Shown here: piece by piece, positions 15,524 through 21,868 of the stretch | Layout of the letters: the number at the start of each line of letters is the position of its first letter | How positions within the stretch are numbered: position 1 is the stretch's first letter | Assembly (NCBI RefSeq): GCF_000731675.1 | Contig: NZ_JMIT01000003.1 | Coordinates: 1 to 64,000 of the forward strand | Direction of reading: 5' to 3' | Length of the DNA stretch: 64,000 nucleotides | Source of the DNA: Pseudomonas capeferrum | Lineage (GTDB): Bacteria > Pseudomonadota > Gammaproteobacteria > Pseudomonadales > Pseudomonadaceae | Notes under the pieces: generated by a model | Seen by the model: only the letters and a program-made list of their open reading frames with translations | What the model was told of the DNA's origin: nothing | Database searches by the model: none | Position numbers and translations under genes: made by a program

Positions 15524-16560
15524 CAGCTACGCCCTCGAATCAGCAGGACCAGGAAAAACGGCGCACCGATGAGGGCGGTGACGATACCGATCGGCAGCTC
15601 GGCCGGCGCCAGCACCAGCCGCGCCACCAAGTCGGCGAACAGCATCAGCACACCGCCGGCCAGCAGCGAGGCGGGCAACACCACCCGATGGTCGGGCCCT
15701 GCCAGCAATCGCACCAGGTGCGGCACCACCAGGCCAATGAAGCCGATCAGCCCGGCGGCGGCCACCGCCGCACCCACCCCCAAGGCGGTACAGAACACCA
15801 GTTCGCGCTTGAGCCGCTCCACTTCGATACCCAGGTGCCGCGCCTCCGATTCACCCAGCAGCAAGGCATTCAGCGCCCGCGCCCGACGTGGCAACCACAG
15901 CGCCACGCCCCCGGCCACCATCAGCAGCGGCCACAACCGCTCGTAGCTGGCGCCATTGAGGCTGCCCAGGTTCCAGAAGGTCAAGGTGCGCAAGGTGGCA
16001 TCATCGGCCAGGTAAGAGAACAAGCCCACCGCTGCGCCGCCCAATGCGGTCATCGCCACGCCGGCCAGCAACATCGTGGCGACATTGGTCTGGCCGTCAC
16101 GCCGCCCCAGGCGATAGACCAGCGCGGTCACCCCCAGGCCACCGATAAAGGCACACAGCGACAACAGATAGGGCGCGAGCACATCGGGCATGCCGCCAAA
16201 CCAGCTGCCACCGACGATGGCCACCGCAGCGCCCATCGCCGCCCCGGCAGCGACCCCCACCAGCCCCGGGTCGGCCAGCGGGTTGCGGAACAGCCCCTGC
16301 ATGGCCACGCCGGACAGCGCCAGCACCGCCCCGACCGCCAGCCCCAGCAAGGTGCGCGGCAGGCGGATCTGGCCGAGGATCATCTCGGCCTGCTGCAGGT
16401 CATCACCCGCCACGGGCAGCCCCAACAAACGCAGGCCCGCGCGCAAGGTATCGAACAGCGGCAGGCTGACCGGCCCCAGGGCCAGGGACAACCACACCGC
16501 CAACAGGCACAACAGGCTCAGGCAGACGATCAGTGTGCGTGGCTGAACGCGCTGCTTCAT
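15523..16560 (-). CDS. hmuU: Heme ABC transporter permease (FecCD/BtuC type)
   Basis: The 345-residue permease has about nine or ten hydrophobic helices. It carries the FecCD-family hallmarks G-L-V-G-V-A-A-G-A-A and, late in the protein, G-F-I-G-L-V-V-P-H-L-V-R, the segment that couples to the ATPase. It overlaps both hmuT (4 bases) and hmuV, so all three are translated from one message. The alternative, a B12 or siderophore permease, is less likely given the ChaN and PrrF neighbours. Confidence 0.92.
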   Translation of the reverse strand: MKQRVQPRTLIVCLSLLCLLAVWLSLALGPVSLPLFDTLRAGLRLLGLPVAGDDLQQAEMILGQIRLPRTLLGLAVGAVLALSGVAMQGLFRNPLADPGLVGVAAGAAMGAAVAIVGGSWFGGMPDVLAPYLLSLCAFIGGLGVTALVYRLGRRDGQTNVATMLLAGVAMTALGGAAVGLFSYLADDATLRTLTFWNLGSLNGASYERLWPLLMVAGGVALWLPRRARALNALLLGESEARHLGIEVERLKRELVFCTALGVGAAVAAAGLIGFIGLVVPHLVRLLAGPDHRVVLPASLLAGGVLMLFADLVARLVLAPAELPIGIVTALIGAPFFLVLLIRGRS

Positions 16561-17441
16561 TGCGCGAAGCTGGCCTTGGCTGCTGGGTAGAAGGCCCCAG
16601 CCAACGTGCGCAGGGACGCCGGCAAGCGTGGCCCAAGGCCGCCCACCAGCAGCGTCGGGTCGAGTGACACCAGGCGCTGCTCACGCACCGCACGGGAGGC
16701 CGCCAGCGCCGGGTTCTCCTTGAGCAACGCCTGCAGCGCCTGCTCATCGGCCAACGCACGGTCGGAAAACACCACCACGTCCGGGTCCAGCGCTGCCAGC
16801 GCTTCGCTGGAGAAGTTCTTGTAGCCTTGGTGCTCCGCCAGGTTGCGCGCCCCGGCCTGTCGCAGCAGCCAGTCGCCCGCGGTGCCTTGGCCAGCGATCA
16901 ACGGCTTGGCACCGGCATGGCCAACCAGCAGCAACACGCCGGGCGCCTTCTGGCCCACCTGGGCTTGCTTGACCTCGGCCTGCAGCCCATCCAGCTGCTG
17001 GCGATAGCCTGTTGCCAGCGCAGTGGCTTGTTGCTCTGCACCAAGCAATTGCCCCAGGTGCCTGAGGTTTTCATCGACCGCGTCGAGTTCGGCCTTGCTC
17101 GAGAACAGTTCAACCCGCACGCCCGCCTTGCGGATCTGCGCCAGCACCGGTGGCGGCCCCATCTCTTCGGTACCCACCAACACATCAGGACGCAGGCTCA
17201 GAACGCCTTCGGCGGACAACTGCCGCTGATAACCGACACTCGGTAGCGCCTTCAGCGACTCGGGGTGTTGGCTGGTGGTATCGACGCCAACCAGGTGCGC
17301 TTCGCCGCCCAGCGCACTGACCCATTCGCTAAGCGCGCCACCAGCGCTGACCCAACGCTGCGGCAGTTCGGCAGCCAGGGCCTGGGTAGACAGCACTAAA
17401 CCTGCGCACAGGGCGATCAGGGCGACGGGGCGGCGCATCAT
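16557..17441 (-). CDS. hmuT: Periplasmic heme-binding protein
   Basis: The 294-residue protein has a cleavable signal peptide (V-A-L-I-A-L-C-A-G-L-V-L-S-T-Q-A-L-A). A two-lobed class III binding-protein fold follows, with G-G-A-L-S-E-W-V-S-A-L and G-V-D-T-T-S-Q-H-P near the start, as in HmuT/PhuT/ShuT. The ATG at 17441 has AAGGA six bases upstream. It is the first gene of hmuTUV, behind a Fur-box-like sequence. No outer-membrane heme receptor or PhuS-type chaperone is encoded in this window. Confidence 0.92.
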   Translation of the reverse strand: MMRRPVALIALCAGLVLSTQALAAELPQRWVSAGGALSEWVSALGGEAHLVGVDTTSQHPESLKALPSVGYQRQLSAEGVLSLRPDVLVGTEEMGPPPVLAQIRKAGVRVELFSSKAELDAVDENLRHLGQLLGAEQQATALATGYRQQLDGLQAEVKQAQVGQKAPGVLLLVGHAGAKPLIAGQGTAGDWLLRQAGARNLAEHQGYKNFSSEALAALDPDVVVFSDRALADEQALQALLKENPALAASRAVREQRLVSLDPTLLVGGLGPRLPASLRTLAGAFYPAAKASFAQ

Positions 17442-17533
17442 CGGATTTCCTTCTGAAGGCGGGCCGCGCGCCTTGTGGCGGGCGGCGGAACTGCGCACCA
17501 TAGACGGCTGGGCGCAGCGAATGCGGGAAATTT

Positions 17534-17549
17534 GATAATTATTCGCATT
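17534..17549 (-). promoter_or_regulatory. Probable Fur box of the hmuTUV operon
   Basis: The sequence GATAATTATTCGCATT (plus strand) agrees well with the repeated GATAAT/ATTATC half-sites of Fur boxes. It lies 93 bases upstream of the hmuT start, in the spacer shared with the divergent Rieske gene. Control by Fur is inferred. Confidence 0.65.
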
Positions 17550-17590
17550 GAAGCGTCAAGCCATCACGTGTTTCACGAGTCTTCCTTGCC

Positions 17591-17908
17591 ATGCACTTGC
17601 TTTGTACTTCCAGCTCATTGGCCGAGGGCCACAGCCGCGCCTTCAGCGTAGACGGCGTCGACCTGCTCGGCGTCCGCCGCCAGGGCCAGGTGTACCTTTA
17701 TCGCAACCGCTGCCCACACCGGGGCACCCCCCTGAACTGCGCAACCGATGCGTTTCTCGATGACAGCGCCAGCCTGATTCACTGCGCCCATCATGGCGCC
17801 TTGTTTCTTATAGAGAGCGGCGAATGCGTGGCTGGGCCTTGCGAGGGCGATGCGCTGCAGGCCCTGGGCTGCCACGAAGACAGCCAGGGCATCTGGCTCA
17901 CGGGTTGA
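17591..17908 (+). CDS. Rieske [2Fe-2S] domain protein
   Basis: This small soluble protein of 105 residues is one Rieske domain. Cluster ligands are C41 and H43 in C-P-H-R-G-T-P-L and C65 and H68 in C-A-H-H-G-A-L-F. It resembles stand-alone ferredoxin-like Rieske proteins that feed oxygenases or act in redox maintenance. No oxygenase gene is nearby. It is divergent from hmuT across the Fur-box spacer, so iron may influence it. Its 3' end overlaps that of sfsA by about ten bases. Confidence 0.88.
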   Translation: MHLLCTSSSLAEGHSRAFSVDGVDLLGVRRQGQVYLYRNRCPHRGTPLNCATDAFLDDSASLIHCAHHGALFLIESGECVAGPCEGDALQALGCHEDSQGIWLTG

Positions 17909-18611
17909 GCAACACGGGCAATGGGCGGTTGATGACAATGCGTTCGGCATCCAGATGGGTGCCGTAGGCCAGCACCTCGACCCCTTCAGCCACGGCGGCG
18001 CGCAACGCCTCGGCATAGGCCGCGTCGATTTCCTCGGCTGGGCGCACCGCTCCGACCCCGGTCAGGTTCACACAATAAAGCTGCACGGCACGAACACCAT
18101 TGCGGGCCAACGTCGCCAGCTCGCGCAGGTGCTTGGCGCCGCGCTGGGTGACGGCATCGGGAAATGCCGCAACATCAGTGTCGGGGTAGCCCAGGGTCAC
18201 GCTCTTGACCTCGACATAGGCCGGGCCGCTGTCGAACTCCAGGCGAAAATCGATGCGGCTGCCCTCTTCGCCATAGGCCACTTCGCGCCTGAGCGCCGTG
18301 AAGCCGGCCAGCTCGCTGATCACCCCGGCCCGCAACGCCTCTTCAACCAGTGCGTTGGCGCGCCCGGTGTTCACGCAGGCCAGCCGCCCCTGTGGCGTTT
18401 CGCTGATTTCCCAGGTGCCGGGCAGCTTGCGCTTGGGGTCGTTGGAGCGGCTGAACCACACCTGCCCGCCTTCGCGCATGCAGTTGAGCATGGAACCGGT
18501 GTTGGGGCAGTGAATGGTCAACTGCTCGCCACTGGCCAGTTCGATGTCCGCCAGAAACCGTTTGTAGCGACGCAGCAGGCGCCCCTGCTCGAGTGGAGGG
18601 AAGAATGCCAT
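17898..18611 (-). CDS. sfsA: SfsA family DNA/RNA nuclease
   Basis: The 237-residue protein shows the SfsA N-terminal OB-like region (R-Y-K-R-F-L-A-D-I, then H-C-P-N-T-G-S-M) and the nuclease-fold motif R-I-D-F-R-L-E ... A-Y-V-E-V-K-S-V-T. SfsA was first linked to maltose utilisation in E. coli and its physiological role is unsettled. The ATG shares its A with the TGA stop of the upstream aminotransferase gene (TGATG), so the two are coupled. The frame is open further upstream, but that stretch overlaps the aminotransferase and is not part of the family. Confidence 0.92.
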   Translation of the reverse strand: MAFFPPLEQGRLLRRYKRFLADIELASGEQLTIHCPNTGSMLNCMREGGQVWFSRSNDPKRKLPGTWEISETPQGRLACVNTGRANALVEEALRAGVISELAGFTALRREVAYGEEGSRIDFRLEFDSGPAYVEVKSVTLGYPDTDVAAFPDAVTQRGAKHLRELATLARNGVRAVQLYCVNLTGVGAVRPAEEIDAAYAEALRAAVAEGVEVLAYGTHLDAERIVINRPLPVLLNP

Positions 18612-19783
18612 CAGCCTTGCCAACTGCGCAGGCCGCGAGCGATACGCTGCACCGCCTGCTCCAGGCGCGGCAGGCTCTGGGTGTAGGCAAAGCGCACGTG
18701 ATGCCCTGCCAGGTGGCGGCCAAAGTCCAGCCCAGGGGTAAACGCCACGTGCTCGGTTTCGAGGAAGTGCCGGCAGAAGGCGAAGGCATCGCCGCCGAAG
18801 GCGCTGATGTCGGCATACAGATAGAAGGCCCCCTGGGGCTCCACGGCAATGCCGAAGCCCAGCTCGCGCAGGGCCGGCAGCAGGTAGTCGCGACGGCGGG
18901 CGAACTCGGCACGACGCGCTTCCAGAATCGCCAGGGTTTGCGGCTGGAAGCACGCCAGAGCAGCATGCTGGGCCATGCTCGGCGCACTGATGTACAGGTT
19001 TTGCGCGAGTTTCTCCAGGTCGGCCACCGCGCCAGGCGGCGCCACCAGCCAGCCCAAGCGCCAGCCGGTCATGCCGAAATACTTGGAAAAACTGTTCAGC
19101 ACAAAGGCTTCATCGTCCACTTCCAGCACACTGGGGGCATCCATACCGTAGGTCAGCCCGTGGTAGATCTCGTCCACCACCAAGTGGCCATGGCGTTCGC
19201 GGGTGGCGGCGGACAGGCTGGCCAGCTCGGCACGGTCCAGCACCGTTCCGGTCGGGTTGGCCGGCGAGGCGACCAGGGCGCCGACCGTGTCCTTGTCCCA
19301 GTAGCGCTCAACCAGGTCGGCTGTCAGTTGGTAATTGACCTCTGGCCCCACCGGCACCAATTGTGCGCCGCCTTCAACCAGGCGCAGGAAGTGGCGGTTG
19401 CAGGGGTAGCCCGGGTCGGCTAGCAACCAGTGCTTGCCGGGGTCGACCAACAGGCTGCTGGCCAGCAACAGCGCGCCAGAGCCGCCCGGGGTGATCAGAA
19501 TGCGCTCGGGGTCGACACTCACCCCGTAACGCTGCCCATAGAAACCGGCGATCGCCTCACGCAGCGCCGGCAGGCCACGGGCAGCGGTATAGCGGGTGTG
19601 GCCCGCAGCCAATGCCGCCTGGCCGGCCTCGACGATGGGCGCAGCCGTGGTGAAGTCCGGTTCGCCGATTTCCAGGTGGATCACGTCGTGCCCGGCCGCC
19701 TGCAGCTCGTTGGCCCGCGCCAGCAGCGCCATGACGTGGAAGGGTTCGATGGCGCGGCTGCGCGCACTGTAGGGGTGGGCCAT
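18611..19783 (-). CDS. PLP-dependent aminotransferase, class I/II
   Basis: The 390-residue fold-type I aminotransferase has S-P-A-N-P-T-G-T, the cofactor-contacting V-V-D-E-I-Y-H-G, and the PLP-binding lysine in N-S-F-S-K-Y-F-G-M-T-G-W-R-L-G. It opens with the family-typical S-R-A-I-E-P-F-H-V-M-A-L-L. Aspartate or aromatic/branched-chain amino acids are possible substrates, and the sequence alone does not decide. It is followed with overlap by sfsA and lies opposite to dksA. Confidence 0.9.
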   Translation of the reverse strand: MAHPYSARSRAIEPFHVMALLARANELQAAGHDVIHLEIGEPDFTTAAPIVEAGQAALAAGHTRYTAARGLPALREAIAGFYGQRYGVSVDPERILITPGGSGALLLASSLLVDPGKHWLLADPGYPCNRHFLRLVEGGAQLVPVGPEVNYQLTADLVERYWDKDTVGALVASPANPTGTVLDRAELASLSAATRERHGHLVVDEIYHGLTYGMDAPSVLEVDDEAFVLNSFSKYFGMTGWRLGWLVAPPGAVADLEKLAQNLYISAPSMAQHAALACFQPQTLAILEARRAEFARRRDYLLPALRELGFGIAVEPQGAFYLYADISAFGGDAFAFCRHFLETEHVAFTPGLDFGRHLAGHHVRFAYTQSLPRLEQAVQRIARGLRSWQG

Positions 19784-19992
19784 GACCTTCTCTCAATTGG
19801 GTCTAAACTGGAGATTCTACCTCTGCGCACTACCGAACGTGTGGCTCGCGCCGCTGTCAATTATCTGGATCGGGCGGGGAGCGCACCCCTGATCTATCTG
19901 GTAAGTTCGGCGGCTAGCAGTCGCAGGGCCGGTAGTTGCCGGAGATGGAGCAGCCTGCGCATTGGATCAGATGAGTAAGAGGCGGTCTATTC

Positions 19993-20439
19993 ATGTCCAC
20001 CCTAGAAAAGCAAAAATCGAATCAATCTCTTCATGGCGTCGATCCTTACGAGGTAAAAAAGGGTGAGGAGTACATGGGTAAGCCCATGCGAGAGCACTTC
20101 ACCAAAGTCCTCAACGCCTGGAAACAAGACCTCATGGAGGGTGTCGATAAAACCGTCGACCACATGAAGGAAGAAGCGGCCAACTTCGCTGACCCTGCAG
20201 ACCGTGCAAGCCAAGAAGAAGAGTTTGCCCTGGAACTGCGTAGCCGGGATCGCGAGCGCAAGCTGATCAAGAAGATTGATAAAACCCTGCAGTTGATCCA
20301 GGACGAAGAATACGGCTGGTGTGAATCCTGCGGCATCGAGATCGGCCTGCGCCGTCTGGAAGCCCGCCCAACCGCCGACCTGTGCTTCGACTGCAAGGAA
20401 ATCGCGGAGAAAAAGGAAAAAACCGTCGGCAAAGGCTGA
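19993..20439 (+). CDS. dksA: RNA polymerase-binding transcription factor DksA
   Basis: The 148-residue protein has the long coiled coil with the acidic tip D-P-A-D-R-A-S (aspartates at about 67 and 70). A C4 zinc finger follows (C110, C113, C131, C134), so this is the canonical zinc-bound DksA and not the cysteine-poor DksA2. It enters the RNA polymerase secondary channel and works with ppGpp to repress rRNA promoters and activate amino-acid genes. A strong terminator follows, although gluQ lies only 63 bases downstream. Confidence 0.97.
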   Translation: MSTLEKQKSNQSLHGVDPYEVKKGEEYMGKPMREHFTKVLNAWKQDLMEGVDKTVDHMKEEAANFADPADRASQEEEFALELRSRDRERKLIKKIDKTLQLIQDEEYGWCESCGIEIGLRRLEARPTADLCFDCKEIAEKKEKTVGKG

Positions 20440-20454
20440 TCCTTTTCCCATCCG

Positions 20455-20487
20455 AACGGGGCGCATCTTGCGCCCCGTTTCATTTTC
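20455..20487 (+). terminator. Terminator between dksA and gluQ
   Basis: The stem AACGGGGCGCA / TGCGCCCCGTT is followed by TTCATTTT. It probably reduces read-through from dksA into gluQ, giving lower expression of the second gene. Confidence 0.8.
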
Positions 20488-20502
20488 AGACGCACGACAG
20501 CC

Positions 20503-21390
20503 ATGAACGACTCCAGCTACATCGGGCGCTTCGCCCCTACCCCCAGCGGCTTTCTGCACTTCGGCTCGCTGGTCGCCGCCCTCGCCTCCTGGCTCGATGC
20601 CCGCGCCGTCAATGGCCGCTGGCTGCTGCGCATGGAAGACACCGACCCGCCCCGGGAAATGCCCGGCGCCCGCGATGCCATCCTGCAGACCCTGGAGCGC
20701 TACGGGTTGGCGTGGGACGGCGAGGTGGTGTTCCAGAGCCAGCGCCACGATGCCTATGCAGCCGTGGTCGACCGCCTGTTCAACATGGGCCTGGCCTACG
20801 CCTGCACCTGTTCGCGCAAACAGCTCGAAGGCCACAACGGCATTTACCCGGGGTTGTGCCGTAACGCCGGGCATGCCCGCGAAGGTGCGGCGATCCGCCT
20901 GCGGGTGCCGGAGTTGATCTACCGGTTCAGCGACCGGGTGCAGGGCACGTTCGAGCAGCATCTGGGCCGCGAGGTAGGCGACTTCGTCATCCAGCGCCGT
21001 GACGGGTTGTACGCCTATCAGTTGGCCGTGGTGCTGGACGATGCCTGGCAAGGTGTTACCGATATCGTGCGCGGGGCCGACCTGCTGGACAACACACCGC
21101 GCCAGCTGTACCTGCAAGAGCTGCTGGGGTTGTCGCAGCCGCGCTACCTGCATATTCCGCTGATTGTGCAACCGGATGGGCACAAGCTGGGCAAATCGTA
21201 CCGCTCGCCACCCCTGCAGGCGGAGCATGCTACACCGCTGCTGTTGCGGGCATTGCGGGCGTTGGGGCAGGAAGCAGACCCCGATTTGCTGTTGGCTACG
21301 CCGGCTGAAGTGTTGGCGATAGCCCGCCAGCAGTGGCGGCCGGAGGCGATTGCGCAGCGGACCACAGTGCCTGAAGCTGATTTGCGCTGA
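20503..21390 (+). CDS. gluQ: Glutamyl-Q tRNA(Asp) synthetase
   Basis: The 295-residue protein is a shortened class I glutamyl-tRNA synthetase without the anticodon-binding domain. The HIGH-like motif is in F-A-P-T-P-S-G-F-L-H-F-G-S, the zinc site is C-T-C-S with a later Y-P-G-L-C, and the KMSKS-like motif is H-K-L-G-K-S. It attaches glutamate to queuosine at position 34 of tRNA(Asp). The dksA-gluQ pairing is conserved in gammaproteobacteria. Confidence 0.95.
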   Translation: MNDSSYIGRFAPTPSGFLHFGSLVAALASWLDARAVNGRWLLRMEDTDPPREMPGARDAILQTLERYGLAWDGEVVFQSQRHDAYAAVVDRLFNMGLAYACTCSRKQLEGHNGIYPGLCRNAGHAREGAAIRLRVPELIYRFSDRVQGTFEQHLGREVGDFVIQRRDGLYAYQLAVVLDDAWQGVTDIVRGADLLDNTPRQLYLQELLGLSQPRYLHIPLIVQPDGHKLGKSYRSPPLQAEHATPLLLRALRALGQEADPDLLLATPAEVLAIARQQWRPEAIAQRTTVPEADLR

Positions 21391-21420
21391 GCCTCGGATC
21401 TGACCGGCCAATTCGGTCAG

Positions 21421-21535
21421 TGTAGGAGCGGCCTTGTGTCGCGAAGGGCTGCAAAGCAGCCCCGGCAATAGGTGCGGCAGAGCTGAAATCCTGGGGCCGC
21501 TACGCGCCCCATCGCGACACAAGGCCGCTCCTACA
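21421..21535. repeat. REP doublet with perfect 24-bp arms
   Basis: The 24 bases at 21421-21444 (starting TGTAGGAGCGGCC) are the exact reverse complement of 21512-21535. Between them lies a smaller hairpin (GGCTGCAAAGCAGCC). It fills most of the 301-base space between gluQ and cbrX. The remainder, 21536-21691, shows no feature I recognise apart from presumed cbrXAB promoter sequence. Confidence 0.85.
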
Positions 21536-21691
21536 GGAATCGCGTGATGCTAAACACCGCGCATCTCACCAAAAACAAAAGCCCAATACTTTCAAAACCT
21601 TGGCTAACGCAATGGATTCCCGCTAGCATCCCCCCCGCCATTTGCGCCAATAATAAGTCCAAGCCCGCAGCGCCCAACCATCGAGGCCAGC

Positions 21692-21868
21692 ATGTACATC
21701 TATCGTTTGGTCCTGCTTCTGGTCGTGGGGATCTACCTGTTCTCCCCGGCCATCATGGACTGGTGGATCGAACCAACCGGTGCCTGGTACCGCCCCTACC
21801 TGCTCTGGCTGATCCTGATCGTCGTCACCTTCATCCTGCAGAGCCAACGAGATGCCGATGAGCTTTAG
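21692..21868 (+). CDS. cbrX: CbrX, small membrane protein upstream of CbrA
   Basis: The 58-residue peptide (start M-Y-I-Y-R-L-V-L-L-L-V-V) has two hydrophobic helices, at residues 5-19 and 37-51, separated by a Trp-rich loop (D-W-W-I-E-P-T-G-A-W-Y). Its TAG lies inside the first codons of cbrA (17-base overlap), so the two are translationally coupled. Position and character match cbrX of other pseudomonads, where it precedes cbrAB and is proposed to couple cbrA translation. A separate molecular role for the peptide is not established. Confidence 0.85.
   Translation: MYIYRLVLLLVVGIYLFSPAIMDWWIEPTGAWYRPYLLWLILIVVTFILQSQRDADEL

Noticed and set aside
21544..21861. 105-codon plus-strand frame overlapping cbrX
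   Set aside because: It is in another frame over cbrX with no hydrophobic or domain pattern. The cbrX frame has clear membrane-protein character.
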